Source of the DNA: Terfezia claveryi
Lineage: Eukaryota; Ascomycota; Pezizomycetes; Pezizales; Pezizaceae
Assembly (NCBI GenBank): GCA_015179025.1
Contig: WHUX01000010.1
Span: forward strand, 682,001-746,000
Reading direction: 5' to 3'
DNA length: 64,000 nt
Part shown: positions 11,661-27,292 of the stretch, in pieces
How positions within the stretch are numbered: the first letter of the stretch is position 1
Layout of the letters: every line of letters begins with the position of its first letter
Made by a program: the position numbers and the translations under genes
Notes under the pieces: generated by a model
The model's database searches: none
Told to the model about the DNA's origin: nothing
The model's input: only the letters and a program-made list of their open reading frames with translations

Positions 11661-14600
11661 CTAACTGGCCCTCTTTGCACCCCATCCCCACCTTCCAAAT
11701 ACTCCCGCCTCCTGCTGAGGCACACTCGACACTGATGCTGGCACGCTCGCAGCCATATAACTTCCAAACGCTTTGTCTAGCGCAGGACTCTGCGCTGCCG
11801 CATTAGCCATATTCATCAAGTTCATATCATCCATTGCCCTCCTCATAGCCTCCAATTTCGCTCTCATCTCCTCGGCCTCCTGCTTCGCAACAGCTTCGTT
11901 CGTCTTCGCAGCTACCAGCTCCATAAGTAACTGTTCACTGGGGGGTTGATCCTGGCATTGACTAAGAATATTCTGCATTCCCAGGGAACTAGAGCGCTTA
12001 GTATACTGCGGTTGTGGCTTAGATGCCTGCATAGACGGTGATCGACCCAGCTTGAACTCCCTCAAACCGCCTTGGGTCTGAGGCTCCCAGTCCGCGGAGG
12101 TAGGTGAGTCAGGTAAGTCAGACTGCATGGATCCCTTCCGATTTCTCAAATCGCTCAATTGTCTTTCAAGCTTCGCCTGACTCTTCTGCCCATCCTGCCA
12201 TCGACTCTTAATCTCATTATTCTGCTTCCTCAACCGACTGATATCATCTTCTTGCTCTGAGATCTTCGCCTCCATCTCCTTGGTCTTTGCAGCCGCAGCT
12301 GCCAAATCACTCTTAGACTGCTCAAGTTGCTCCGTCAACTTCCTATTTCTACTTGGCGATATTGGTGGAACTTCTTCCTTTGAAAGATTTTCAGTAATTT
12401 GATCACAAAGGTCGTTTATGTCCGCGATGTTGTCTTCGTTACCATTACCTAGTAGGTCGACTAGTCTCTTAGTTAACTCCCGATCGTATTCTCTTGCTTC
12501 CTTTAACGCCTGTATTTCGTCCTCCTTCTGTGCGTGTTCTCGTTGTAGAGCACTTAATGCCATTAATAGGTCTTCAATTTGCGCGTGAAGATCGCCATCT
12601 TTATTCTTCCTGACTGATCTTGTCGAATGCCTCTGCTCATCCGTTGCTAATATAGATGAGCATCTTGACATAGTCGTAGCCGCGCTGGATGTCCCGCTCC
12701 CTGTTTCCGACACCGAGTCATAAGAGCTCACCGTCGACAGACTCTGTTTCGACGGAGTCCTTCTTAATATACTAGAAGGTCGGGGTGTGCTAGCCGGACG
12801 TGTCGCAGGCGGGCTCAATGTAACATTAGCCTGTGGAGTTGACCCTCCACCCCACAATCTTCCTAAGAAGGTAGTAGCCGATTGCTGGATAACTTTCTCC
12901 GCGCTTGGTGTAGGTGACGCCAAGGTAACCTTAACCTCCTTGGTATCAGGATGCAAATCTGAAAACCTTTTCTCCAGATCCGATAGCGTCTCCCTCGTAA
13001 CAACCCCAGTTAAGCCAACGAAATCCTCCACCAAATCATGTGCGTTGCATCCATAAGTATCCCACAATCCCCTGGCAAGTAACATTTGCATGACATCTTC
13101 AAATTCAGATGAACCCATCAATCTCTTTTCATTCCTAGCCATAATTGACAAAGCAACACGCATCAAAGTCTCCGGCGCCCCTTCCGCAAAAATGACGTCG
13201 TAAATGCGGAGGAGCATTGGCAAGGGGCACGTCACCGCAAAAAAAGACAAGAACCATTGTGCGGCGTATGTAGGCTGAATCCCGAGATTATGGAGATGGG
13301 CTGCCAGTTCGGGAAGATGTATGGACAGTAATTGTTGGAACTGATACATCCGGAGCTGCAGGCCGTACATATTCGGTAAGAAGCATGACCGGAGATCGTA
13401 ATGTTCCATTAATCTATTTCATATTTGTTAGATGCAACGAGTTCGGGCGGGACCGGCATATGGCGGGGATTCCGAACTAACCTAACAAGAACGCAGAACG
13501 CCTCTTTTTCTCCCATATGCATTAATAGTGGCCCCACCAAAAAGCCGAGTCTATAAAGCACGAAATGTCAGCCAAAGGCAACCTAAATTGATGTATCGGA
13601 TAGAGTGCTAACCCCTGGCAATATCCAATTTGCGTGTCGTAAATACTGAAAGCTCTTAGAACTCTTCCCAGCATCCGTTGACCCTCACCACCCTCTTGTC
13701 GGAACATTTCCAGGCCTGTCCTTCCAATGTCCTTGAAGATCATATGTTCGTATGGTGAAGTTTCTCCTAGTAGTTGATCATATAGGCCTTCTAGATTTGA
13801 ATCACGAGCTCCAGACATGGATACCCATACAACGCCCCTCAGGGGTGGAGGGACGCCTCCTCGAATTTTCTTGCTGACGAGATAAGGCAATTTCGCCGCA
13901 CATTTTGGATAATCGGCCACAAGGGCAGCATAGAAGTCAAGATCTGTAATCGGGGGCATTGGCAGTTGGGAATATCGTAGCTTCTCTGGGTCCGCGTTCT
14001 TCACTATGTTCTTGAGCTCTCGGATCGATGGAGGTCGCTCAGTTTCCGCCGCCATATGTGCAGCTTTTGGATCCTTCTCTAATCGACAATTTTCTCTTTC
14101 TAGCCTCGCAAGTAGGAAAGCAGTTTTCTGAACATTGAAAAATATTGTGTCAGCAAAATTATCCGGGGGTTGTTACAATCGGAGGAGCTTAGGTAACAAA
14201 CTTCTTCTGACTCGTCGTCGTTAGATGTATGCTCGTCCTCTGTACGCTCCAACCCCTCCCAATCTACCCCTTTCCGCTGGGACTCGGACTCGGACTCAAC
14301 TGACGACACGCTAAACCTCCTTGAAGGCGTAACTGCCGTAGGCGATTCAGTTTGCTCTGCGTCTGTAAATGGTGGCTCTGGTGATGAACTTCTTGACGGT
14401 TCCTGTTCAGGTTCGCCCACTGTATCCTCGTCCGTAACCAGCTTCAGAGTCGGTGTAGGGGATGGTATTCCCCTCAAACCCTCGGCATCCGATAATCGTA
14501 CAGTAACCATGCTATCTGTCGTAGTAATATGTGCTTCTCCTATTGGATGCGCTGGTGGAATCGGTTTCGATTGGGGCATCGTGTTTGTTGTCTCCTGTTC

Positions 14601-14750
14601 TTGTGTATTACCCTCGGACCCTGGTGCCGTTGTCTCTGGAGTTGAAACGTCTCCTGCAGCAGGTGGATCGGGTATTATTGTAACATACGTCGAAATCTTC
14701 GTAGATGGATCAACGAGAGAGTGACCAGGAGAAGGCACGACCGCAGACAT
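11661..14750 (-). CDS. TBC-domain Rab GTPase-activating protein (Gyp5/Gyl1-like)
   Basis: Exons 14750-14202, 14127-13613, 13550-13482 and 13413-11661 (introns 74, 62 and 68 nt) encode 961 aa. An acidic, Ser/Pro-rich N-terminus (about 1-180) leads into FLLARLERENCRLEKDPKAA, typical of Gyp5-type proteins, then the TBC domain (about 275-490). The catalytic dual fingers are present: IFKDIGR (IxxDxxR, Arg319) and YCQ (Gln354), so the GAP should be active. YCQGLGFLVGPLLMHMGEKE is produced by the 69-nt third exon. A long C-terminal half contains predicted coiled coils (about 650-690, 730-805, 873-909). Such GAPs stimulate GTP hydrolysis by Ypt/Rab proteins acting between Golgi and plasma membrane. 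Start chosen as the first ATG of a long open frame; the N-terminus is poorly conserved, so it could differ. Confidence 0.92.
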
Positions 14751-16918
14751 ATTTGTTGCGCTGGTCTAGCCAAGTTATCTTTGCTGAATTCCTGGGCCAA
14801 AAGTAAAGGTTGCGCCGATCAAAAGCTAACAATTTTATGTATTTTGTCAGGCAATAGGCTCCTGGTACATTAGATGGTTGATAGATATGCTGAAAGTGAT
14901 ATTGGAGAAACTGCTCTCAACTGACTGCCATTGGCTCATTAGCTAGGATTGAACATTTAAAGTACTTATTAAAATGGCCAGTGGTAGGGCTAGGCATGTA
15001 GCAGGGGGAATGAGAGGGGGTGGGGCATACAGCAAGTCTGATCTAATCGGGAGGCAATCAGAGGATGCTTTGTATAATTGGAAGAGAGCGGTTCCAGGTA
15101 CCGTAAGCTGAACAAGCGACGACCAATTGACGGGCTGATATCGGTGGTAGGGTCAGGGTCGTTTCGGCGGCATTTGGCGTCACCCAGGGGTTGATAGATC
15201 AAATAAAGACAGGCAACAAGACGCCGCAAAAAATAAACGGAACAGTTGGAGTCTTCGGTGGAAGGAAACTACAGACAGTAGTGAACTCCTTTAGTAAATT
15301 AGATTAGAGAGGTAGAGGAGTAGATGGCAAGGAAATGGCAATATTGTATGCCCTCCACAACATGCAAATTGTAGGGGCTTGTTTTGAATTTGAGTGTTAC
15401 TTAGGGACACTCAGGGGACATGCTGCCGGACCTCCCAGGTTGGCTCGGGATCAGCACCCCTTGATGGATCAGTTGCTAAGTTACTCTAACTAACGGCCTC
15501 TCCCAGCTCCCACCGCTTCAATCCAGTTACCGGTATCACCACTGCGAAAGTCGCCCTGTAATCTAACCGTGCCGGGATCAGGGTGAAGAAGTAACCGAAG
15601 TGGTACATAGAGCCCTCCACGATCTCCAGAGGGTGCGTTAGGGTATCGCGTTGTCGCAGCACCGTACGGAAATGCAAGCATGCAAAGTACATGCGACCAA
15701 AACCATGCCCGCAGTTCCACCGTGGTACAGGCGATGTGACAGCAAGGAAACAAACTTAAAACATTTCCAAACATTCAGCTTCTTCACCTGATTATTGAAT
15801 TGCCTTTGTTGTACTTTTTATTGGGCTGGAAAACCATCACTGATCCATCACTGCGGGCCAGCTCCAGTCGGGGCTTCCTTCACTTGACTCCATATTCTCT
15901 GCCCATGCTGAATCGACTGCCCTGACGGGCGTGAGCTGGCTGAGCCGTTTGTGTTCAGGCAACCGTCTCGATAACACCACCCTCGACAGCGTGGGTTCCT
16001 ACCTCGCCAGGGTCAGTGCAGCTGCCAAAGTCGTTGGGAGCTCTCACAGAACGATGCCCTCACCTCGATGCATAAGAGTCAATGCTTCTAATCCCTGAAA
16101 ACAATGTTCTTAAGACGATGTTGCGGTGGCTAGGAGGTAGCTAACGCCTCGATGTCAAAATAGTCCTAAGTTACTTTCCGAGTACATGGCCGACAGCGCA
16201 ATATGCAAGGCTATCACCCTCCTTGCATATGTAGACGCACGGGAAGTTCATTGCCAATTTTTGCTTCAGTTAGGAAGCTCATGCCGGCTCACCGTTAGAT
16301 ATATGTATAAAGAATCGATATATTTCCGAGCGCCCGAGCCGGCAGCAAAAAGACGAAGTGTGAATCTCACGAGCAGCACACAGTACCTCCCTAAGTACAG
16401 GAAATGACAGTCTTGCATTCTGATAAACTTCTTAGGAGTCCATAACGCCCAATAGTGTGAAGAAATTCTCACCCAATGGCCGGGATATTTCGCCGTTGTC
16501 AAGAGCAGCGTTAAGACATAGGTACATTATGCCGCTGCATCGGAGATCCTGTCAAGTTGTCTGAAGTGTTATCATGAAAACCTGTCACTTTCTCTTACCC
16601 TGTCATGCATTCTACAGTATGCAACTGTGCACCCAGATTCCATCTCTTTCATCTAGTGACTTATCACCTATAAATAGCCACTGTAAGACACGTGGAATCC
16701 CTCTCAGCCCCATTAAGCATCACCTCATGATCAACCTTGCAGCTCACATGAAAAATATTCCTAGAATTATCATAAACGAGCAGTCCATTCACAGGTCTGT
16801 GAACCATCAAAACGTATTGTGCCAATTATAGGCTGAAAAGCAACTTCATAGGCTATCGAGATAATATACAAACTACAATAAACCAAGGCAGAACAGGAAA
16901 AGTGATATAGAACTATAC
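14751..16918. other. Intergenic region
   Basis: This holds the promoter of the TBC gene (just above 14750) and the 3' flank of the V-ATPase subunit gene. Short ORFs (68-94 aa) near 15490-15770 and 16186-16831 have no recognisable protein features. A short sequence near 16600-16700 has low-complexity CT-rich patches. No repeat longer than a few tens of bases was seen. Confidence 0.5.
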
Positions 16919-18144
16919 TTAGAATACGCTGATGTAATTGCCAATCCTCTCCTTCTGGTTCTGAGCTATGCATTCGGCAATCCAGGTTATGTTCCTGACT
17001 TCCTAAGAGTGACAGATATTTATAATTAGCAACCGATCTAAAATTAAGTGGTCATGATGCGAACCACTTGGATCTTGGAAAAATACCTGTTCCCTCAACT
17101 TTACCCAAGCAAATACAATAGCATATGTGAATTGTTGAGTAAAAGCCATTTTGGCGATCTCCATTTCCTTGTGATAAAAGAGATCCTCCAAACTCTTTGG
17201 TTGCTGACCACCCATCATACCTCCAGGCCCAAATCCACCCTGTTCAAAAAACATCTTATATTCCGCAACACCTTCAACCGCAGCTCTAACACCTTCTATA
17301 TCATCTGCTTTTGACAGCATAAGTGTTCCCTCAGGGTATAATTTTCCAAAGCTGGGGTACAATTTCGGCCTGTCCTGCTTTGATAGCTCTGTACCAAACG
17401 AGTTGAGAGTAATGTTAATAGCCCTTCTATCCGCCTCGAAAGCTAATATATCGGACATGATCTCCGCAGTAGAGGTACCCTTCATAGCTGGGTCAGTGGT
17501 GCAGAATTCGTAGAAATCTTCCAAATAACTCTTGTAAAGTGTGTTCCGAATAATCTCAATATTAAGATCATCCAAGTCTGCTGAAGAGAGATTGTCTTTG
17601 AAATACGGGGCAAGTGGTGTCTCTACCAACACAGAGTTGTATAGCTCCTCAACATTCGTAGCCACACAGAGAACTGGCATTGCCTCAAACCATCCAAGGG
17701 GGTGGCATCGATCCAAAAGTTCTCGGGTATCTCGCTCATGTAGAGTACCAGTAATGAGCAGTGCCACATTGTCGATCATGTAAGCATATGTTATGTAGTT
17801 CAAAACTTGGCCAGGGCTCCGGTACTTTGTGCCCGAATATAGCGGAATTCATTGATGAGCTTTTCGGTAGTTTTCGCTGCGATGATGGAAGTTGAGAGGG
17901 GTGATGGTACGTTTGCAAGGTAATCGCCATAGAATGGTGACAGCTGGAGCTTCAAATCTATCGGAAAAGAAGTTAGCTCGGTAATTCACAGCAACAGAAA
18001 GGATTCTTCCATCGGTTACGAACCTTCTAAGGTCTCGCATTGTGTAAGGTTCGAGTAGTTCGCGTTTGTCAGGAGGTTATTCTTGTACCCCCGTACAATA
18101 CCTTCGATATAACCGTCAGTTGCATTGAAGAAAAGGCCCTCCAT
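16919..18144 (-). CDS. VMA6: V-type ATPase V0 subunit d (Vma6), with an apparent 1-nt frameshift
   Basis: Exons 18144-18024, 17957-17087 and 17002-16919 encode a 358-aa subunit d if one missing base is allowed. Subunit d is the stalk cap on the V0 proteolipid ring and couples V1 rotation to proton pumping in the vacuole. Conserved blocks include [15 protein letters not shown], the [14 protein letters not shown] region, [26 protein letters not shown] and the C-terminal [20 protein letters not shown]. At 17802-17805 the frame breaks: GCC AAG TTT TGA AC, where family members read AKF(L)NY. One extra T in the T4 run would restore the frame, and the exon sum (1076 nt) is exactly one short of a multiple of three. 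This is either an assembly error in a homopolymer or an inactive copy. It lies head-to-head with RPS0. Confidence 0.9.
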
Positions 18145-18512
18145 GTTCGATTTATGACAGTGTAAAGGGCGGTGATACGTTATTGAGCTCGGTTCGCTAG
18201 CGTCACCAGACGTCGAAGCTTTAAGGAATACTTATGGTCACTTGACCTTGAACAGGCAGTTAGGTATAGATGTAGTTACTAAGCAGCACCACCACACCCG
18301 AGCCACAACGTCTGTTACTTGGCAACCCGTAGTGGTAGGGCAAAGACCTGAAGCAGTCCACACAAAAAGTGTAATACCACAATGACTAGTTCAATATAGA
18401 GAGATACATTCGAGATTAGACAATCTGCGACGACACGACCGAACGTGATACCATAACGCAAACAGAGCCACCCCGCCAAATTCACTCACAACACCCTACA
18501 TCTCTGCCCAAC
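18145..18512. promoter_or_regulatory. Shared divergent promoter of VMA6 and RPS0
   Basis: The 368 bp between the two start codons must hold both promoters. It contains CACC-rich DNA near 18284-18305. No specific factor site was assigned. The role is inferred from gene orientation only. Confidence 0.6.
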
Positions 18513-19578
18513 ATGTCGCCCAGCAACTTACCCGCATGTATGGCTGCTACCCAGCAGGACATTGAGCAGCTCATTGCTGCTCAATGCCACATCGGCTCTA
18601 AGAACATCCAGGTATGTTCGGGAAGGAAGGAGAAATACGGAAGAAATGGAATCTATGGAATTGGGAGTGAAAGGGCTTTGGAAATTGGGCATGTGCTGAT
18701 TTGGAGGATTCAATAGGTTCACATGAACCCATATTTGTGGAAGAACAGGCCAGATGGTATCAAGCTCATCAACATTGGAAAGACTTGGTATGGGAATAGT
18801 GTAATCTACAATGAGCTGGATTAGGTTCTAATACAACTGTCCGTAATTTAGGGAGAAGATCGTCCTTGCTGCCCGAATCATCGTTACCATCGACAACCCC
18901 GCTGATGTCTGCGCCATCTCCGCTCGTCCATATGGTCAACGTGCCGTTCTCAAGTTCGCTGCTCACACCGGTGCTCAAGCCATTGCTGGTCGTTTCACTC
19001 CTGGTTCCTTTACCAACTACATCACCCGATCATTCAAGGAGCCCCGCCTCATCATCGTCACTGACCCTCGCACCGATGCTCAGGCCATTAAGGAGGCTTC
19101 CTACGTCAATGTCCCAGTTATCGCTCTTTGCGATACTGACTCTCCAACCGAGTTCGTCGATGTTGCCATCCCAACCAACAACAAGTCAAGGCACTCCATT
19201 GGTCTCATCTGGTGGATGTTGGCTCGTGAGGTTCTCCGACTGAGGGGAACTCTCGCTACCAGGGAGAGCGAGTGGGACGTCATGACCGATTTGTACTTTT
19301 ACCGTGATCCTGAGGCTGAGGAGAACAAGGAGGTTGCTGAGGAGATCAAGGTTCCAGGCGCGGAGGAGGCTGTTCCACAACCATACGAGCCTGTTGGTGT
19401 TGATTGGGAGGCCACCGGCCCTCAGGGTGCTACTTTCGCTCCCCCAGCTGCTTCTGGTGCTCCCGGTGGAAGCTGGGACAATGATACAACTGACTGGACG
19501 GCTGCCGCAACTGTCCCAGCTCCTGCTGGTGACTGGGCCGCTGATACGACGGCTGCTGAGCAAACTTCCAACTGGTAA
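18513..19578 (+). CDS. RPS0: 40S ribosomal protein S0 (uS2, RPSA/laminin-receptor family)
   Basis: Exons 18513-18611, 18717-18787 and 18852-19578 encode 298 aa. uS2 sits in the head-body junction of the small subunit and is required for 18S rRNA maturation. The protein starts MSPSNLPA, then [20 protein letters not shown], continues through the small second exon ([14 protein letters not shown]), and has the S2 signature [19 protein letters not shown]. The acidic C-terminal tail carries the DWEATGP and repeated W-D/T motifs ending TSNW. Introns of 105 and 64 nt early in the gene are typical of fungal ribosomal protein genes. An AATAAA lies 24 nt past the stop. A 161-aa antisense ORF is a shadow. 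Confidence 0.97.
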
Positions 19579-20648
19579 ATGGTTACGGATGTTGTGAGAT
19601 GAATAAAAAAGAGCATAATTCACAAGGGGTGCATTTTCACTTTCGAGTATCGTCATGTAGGCACGGAACAACTATATCATGGTATGATCACAAAAGAAGA
19701 AATCTGGAATTCTGGCTGGGCTGGGTAGTGGGGACACTTTTTTCCTTGTGTTTGGTAAAACGGCGATTCTTCCTCTTTTTTTTTTTTTTTTTTTTTCGGG
19801 CTTTTTCGGGCTGAGTGAAACAAGTTCATTAGAAATGGAAACTAACCTTTCTTTCCTCACCATTCACACTTTGTCTCACGAAAGTCCTTTGCCTCTCTTG
19901 TGTTTGCTTGTCTGGTGTAATGGGCTGGGATTTGGCAGTAGTCTTTGATGTGCGGTATATAACTCAGAAGCGAGGAGCTGTACTAGCACAAATTTCCGGT
20001 TTAAGGATCCCAACCTCCCGCATCCCGCCGCAGAACATATATGAGTGGGATGTTGATATCTGTGATGTTACACAATGTTCACGTGAATAGACGCTGGCAA
20101 CAGCCGTGTAGGTAAATGGCCAACGATGATTCTGAAGTTGGCCACTCACAGCGCATGCAAAACAAAGACATGGCGATGCATCCGCCGTAGACTAACTCCG
20201 CGGATCCTGCATCGCAATGACATGAGTTCGATTAGACTTACGTGCAGGTGTCTTGTGCAATATTCTCCCACACGGAACCGCTGCCGGATATATTTCTTTT
20301 TTCTTAATAACTTTTTGGCGGGAAATTTTTTTTTGGCGGGGAGCTATGTATGGTTGAGCAAGGAAACCCCACTTATCCACCGCTCGTCCATCGCAGTTAT
20401 TCCCCACCATACTCCTCCTATCCCCATCACCACCTTTAGCAGATTGGACTACAGCCTCAAGCTTTCTCACCTGCTGGTGGTTCTAAAGCTCCTCTGATCT
20501 GGAAAGCTTAGCATTGTCATTTACGCTGCACAACAATTTTTCAACCCGGTTCAGTATCTCATGTAAGTAAAGAAATCGAATGGTTTTGCCCCATCTGACC
20601 TCCCAATCCCTTGGGGAGAACGAAACAGCTAAGGTGAAGCAACAGAAA
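19579..20648. other. Intergenic region
   Basis: 3' UTR of RPS0, a 21-nt T-run at 19776-19796, and the promoter and leader of the PRPP synthetase gene. An in-frame upstream ATG at 20580 could extend that protein by 23 residues. No further gene seen. Confidence 0.5.
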
Positions 20649-22082
20649 ATGGTCCGCAATATCGTCGTCTTGGGAGGTTCATCCCATCCGCAATTAGCCC
20701 ATAGCATCTGTGTTAACCTCGGTATCCCACCCGGACGCATTATTCTGTCCAAATTTGAGGTTGGAGAAACCAGGGTGGAGATACAGGATTCTGTTCGTGG
20801 AAAAGATGTCTTTATCCTCCAGTCTGGATGTGGTCGGGTGAACGATCATCTTATGGAACTTTTCATTACGATATCTGCATGCAAAACAGCTTCAGCGAAG
20901 CGAGTAACCGTTGTATTACCTCTCTTCCCATACAGTAGACAACCAGATATTCCATACAACAAGCTTGGTGCTCCATTGTCAAAGGCACCAGCCAATAAGC
21001 CCGAAGGCTTCACTTTCGAGAGTAGACCAGCTACTCCTCGTTTGGTTGACCATCCTATGTCTTTAAGTGGACCGTCAGCTGGCGGATTGGAAAACCGGTT
21101 GACTCGGCTTGCTTTGGAGCAGCGAAATCAACAGGAATCGGCCCCCAATGGAGGAATGGCGACTCCCATGAGGAGAACTAATACTTCAGATTCTGTCAAT
21201 GGAGTGCCGAAGACCCCAGGCCCTGGCTCGACACTTGGGGGTGGCGAGTGGTTGCCTGGCCATGGATTCAAGGCGCAGGCAGGCTACAAACAATGGGTTG
21301 CTCAGGCGGGTACTCTCATTGCGGACTTACTCACTTGTGCCGGTGCAGACCATGTTATCACCATGGACCTTCATGACCCACAATACCAAGGATTCTTCGA
21401 TATTCCTGTTGACAACCTCTACGGACGTCCTCTTTTGCAAAAGTATATCCAATACAGTATCCCCGATTATCAGAATGCGGTCATTGTTTCCCCGGATGCA
21501 GGAGGAGCGAAGCGGGCCACCGCTATTGCGGATGCACTAGGAATGGAGTTTGCATTGATTCACAAGGTGGAACTGCCAGCTCTGACAAGCGGTCGATGAA
21601 GCTAACCTTCTTTAACTTTCAATAGGAGCGCCGTCCGACACGTATTACAGATCGACAGAATGCCACTATGATGCTTGTGGGAGACATTGCAGGAAAAGTT
21701 GCCATCTTAGTTGATGACTTGGCGGATACTTCCAATACCATCACCCGTGCTGCAAAGCTCCTCAAGAACAAAGGGAAGGCTACGAAGGTTTATGCTCTCG
21801 TCACACACGGTCTCTTTTCCGGAGATGCCATAGATCGAATCAATGCAAGTGCCTTGGATAAGGTTGTGGTTACGAACACCGTGCCACAACATGAACACCA
21901 AAGGCTCTGTAACAAGCTGGAGGTTTTAGATGTGGGTGGTGTGTTTGCCGAGGTACGAAGATTCTTGCTTCCAAGAGTTTCGGGGAAGTTGTCTGCTATG
22001 TCTGCTAATGAGTTGAATATCACAGGCTGTAAGGCGTGTCCATCATGGTGAGAGTATCAGCGTTTTGTTCCGATACGATTAG
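20649..22082 (+). CDS. Ribose-phosphate pyrophosphokinase (PRPP synthetase), Prs1 type
   Basis: Exons 20649-21566, 21626-21952 and 22026-22082 (introns 59 and 73 nt) encode 433 aa. The enzyme makes PRPP from ribose 5-phosphate and ATP for purine, pyrimidine, His, Trp and NAD synthesis. Visible motifs: VRNIVVLGGSSHPQL at the N-terminus, KFEVGETRVEIQDSVRGKDV, PLFPYSRQPDIPYNK, the metal/PRPP signature DLHDPQYQGFFDIPVDNLYG, and the PRPP loop VDDLADTSNT. Between about residues 115 and 208 is a Ser/Pro/Gly-rich insertion like the non-homologous region of yeast Prs1, a subunit that acts in hetero-oligomers. The second intron must be removed to obtain the conserved end VFAEAVRRVHHGESISVLF; reading through would give an aberrant tail ending at 22051. 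ATG 20649 matches the family start; 20580 is the alternative. Confidence 0.95.
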
Positions 22083-25000
22083 AAATTGGTCGGTGACTGG
22101 AAACGTGAAGACATTTCGAATGATGGCTCTTCTGAGAGGCCTCTGTTGTCTGTATCCACCCTCTGAACCATGTGAGTTTTTCATGGCACATGGAAGGAAC
22201 AGACGATACAGCTCAGCTACGAATGAGCAAACTCATTGTGCTATCATCTTTCTTTAATCTTACGACTTCTAAGGGTTTAAGCGAAGCCCGCATACCCAAA
22301 TATGGCAACGGCTGGCATCCATAAGGTACAATAGAGCTTTTCTTCCTTATCATAAACTATATGGAAGAAGAGAGAAATGTAAACTACGCGTCATAAAAGC
22401 AGTCGTTTTCACCCCTTTTCTTTCCCGTCTTTGTTTATTTTCCCCGTGTATAGCTTCCGCGACTGGGTATTTGCTGGTTTTCTGTCTTTAGCTTTTTTGT
22501 CCTTTGCTTCTAGGGAAGGGATCTGTTCTAAGTAAAGTGCGTCACAATTCGACTAAATGCCACCTTTCTTGCTGCCGTTGTTGACATTACTATGCTTGTT
22601 ACTTACTTTCTGGTCCTGTATGTTTCACTTTGTTATTGCAAACCTTGGGTGCATTTTCCGATGGGAAGCGACTGAAGATTCGAGGAGGACATAGGGTTGG
22701 TCATGAAAATTATTGGAGGACCGAAGCGCGTGGGGTGTATGGGAAGGAGCTACTCATGTCAACAGGCCCCAAGGCTAAATTAACGGTGGATAATTGGTTG
22801 TCCAGATTAAGTTTGGGAGGATGAACATGCAAAGGGCAGCAGCTGCAGTAAAGGAGCCTACTTATACCCACCCACCTGGAGGAGGAGGAGTTCAGGGGTG
22901 AGCGTGCGTACAATGGACTGTGTGCCAAAATACTGTGTACCCAAATTATAAACTCTTCGTCCGTACATACTCCCTGAAACTAGGATATTGCCTTGTACTA
23001 TACTTCCCTCTGGATTTTTGGGATACTTTATAACATGACTAGATGGATGTACATTGCGTTTCTCAATCGCGGGATACCCACTATGCTCTATCCTCGAATG
23101 TACTCACTTTTCTGGAAAATTACAGGTTGATTTCGTGGTATTCCAGACCGAAGGCCAGCCCAAAAAAAATCACTTCAGGGTAAACATTGTTGAGTAGATA
23201 TGTGGTGGGGTAAATTACCCTTCTTTATATAGGCTTGCTATCTCCATTACTCATATCTCTATAAATCATAAACAGATAACTACTTTGCAAAATAAGTAAT
23301 ACTAGTCTGCGCTACCTCGTCTGTGGTATGTGGGATAGATGGGCTGTTGATTATTGCGCGACATCACCGTATGCCTTGTAGGATATATTATACAGCAAAC
23401 CCTCGCGCCAGAAGCTATTCCATTAATCTATAAGTGGAGCTTCACAGCCCGCAGCAGAGACCCCAGCTTGATCACAAGTTAGTATCTATAAAGAAAGCTC
23501 ACATACTTGAATTAGATATATAAACAGAAGGATAAGAAGTTGCTGAGGCAGGAGGAGAGGGAAGGGAGGAGTGGTCGTTCTCGACTCGGGGTATTACTGG
23601 AAATTATTGGTGTTTTGATAGCATATCGTGGATTTAAAACTGATATTGACGGCCATGCATATCCTCTTTAAGCCAACCCAGCTGACATATAATCAAACCC
23701 TCCCCTCTCCAAAATTGTCCTCATCATGGATCACCAACACCCACCCACAATTACCGGCACCGATACCGCCGCTTCTCCTGCCCTTCCCCATTCCCCTCTT
23801 CCTTCCTCCCCCCTCCTTCCCCCCATTCTCCTCCCTCGCGCCAATGCCCACTTTCCCCTACGCACCACCTTTCCCCCCATCCCCCCTCCCTGCCTTCCCT
23901 CCCCCTCACTCCTCATTCTTCTTCTCCCTCTTCGAGATGCATGAGAAGCTCCGGACGCAGAATTTTTTTTTTTCTGATACAAGCAACATGGCCACTGGAG
24001 TCGTAGCCTTAATGATTGTTTATCAGCGAGTGGTAAGAGACATGATACATACGGGGTGTTCACCCTGAGCATTTGTATGAAAGCAATGCTGAGGTTAGGT
24101 ATGCCTGATTAGAACAAATCAAGCTCAGGCTGAAGAATAAGGCTACTGGCACGACAGCTTTGAAAAATAACGGTCTCATTACTCGTACCATTAAGTAAGC
24201 TTGTACTGTATGCATGAATATGTGTTGCAATTGTTGCAAAATCCAATGCCATGTTGTGAGTAAGAGTTGCTAACATGTATACAGAATAGTTAGCCTTACG
24301 GAGATCTTGCGCTGTTAGTACTATCAGTTCAAGGTTGTTAAGTTTCATGATGTATCGAATTCTAGATTTTGGGGAATCCACTTGTTGAAGAGAATAACGC
24401 TTGAGCTTAGACAGACATAAGTATCCATATGCTGTGCAGGAAGTTAGCAAGTGAGTTGGGACTAAATAGAAGAACCGCAGTACTGACATGACGTAGATTG
24501 AGGGGTGTATAGAGGGTCCGGGAGAGGGCGATTTCTATGGCACCTCAAAAACGTCATGGACATGATCAAAAGTATTCTGGAGAGGTGCGTTTTGCTCTAC
24601 CTGGGTGGGTGACTTTCTTGCAATACCTAGTGGTAGATGTATGTTTGAGATTGCCAGAGTCCAACCATCTTGCTGTGAATCAACCTTGTGATTGGTACAA
24701 CAGAGGCTGGTGATTCCAGTCTCCAACAGGTGGGAAACTGACTTGTTTCTTCCCGATTTGCCTTTGAAGTTCGTGTTTCTGATACAAACTGTCAAGAATT
24801 AAAGCCTCGCACGTGATCGGTCTGCACCAAGGTTCTAAAGTTGGGCCCGACTACCTATTGAGGAATTATGAACTGCCAGGTTCTAAGTTGGTTTTTTAGT
24901 AATTAATATTACAACTGAAGGGCAACAGTTTGAATTCAAGGTTACCTCTGTTTAAACATGGCAATTCTGAAGCTGTTGTGAACTGATGACTGCTGTATTA

Positions 25001-25200
25001 AAAAGGAACTCAAAGTTGCTTTACTGCCAAGAAATCCCTATCCATTCCGAGGACAAAAAAAACTTTGACTCTTTATTCACAAGATTAAGGATCCAGAGAG
25101 ATGAAATAAGATGCGCTAAGCACATCTACATGCTGTTTGGTATATTGAATCTCCCCTGTCGCCTCGCGTCCTCGAATTGCATTGTCAGCCAGCTCGAGTG
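22083..25200. other. Long intergenic region
   Basis: 3' flank of the PRPP synthetase, a CTTCAGGGTAAAC motif at 23173-23185, and a C-rich tract at 23700-23940 that reads as poly-Pro/Leu in several frames and is low-complexity rather than a gene. The minus ORF 24109-24489 (126 aa) and the shorter ORFs up to 25200 lack recognisable features. I see no tRNA or mobile element here. Confidence 0.5.

Positions 25201-27292
<2,092 letters not shown>

Noticed and set aside
19186..19671. 161-aa minus ORF
   Set aside because: Shadow of the RPS0 third exon.
21953..22051. C-terminal extension of the PRPP synthetase frame to 22051
   Set aside because: Splicing 21953-22025 restores the conserved AVRRVHHGESISVLF end, so the read-through tail is intronic.
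23628..24068. 146-aa Pro/Leu-rich ORF
   Set aside because: C-rich low-complexity DNA that is open in several frames. No conserved features.
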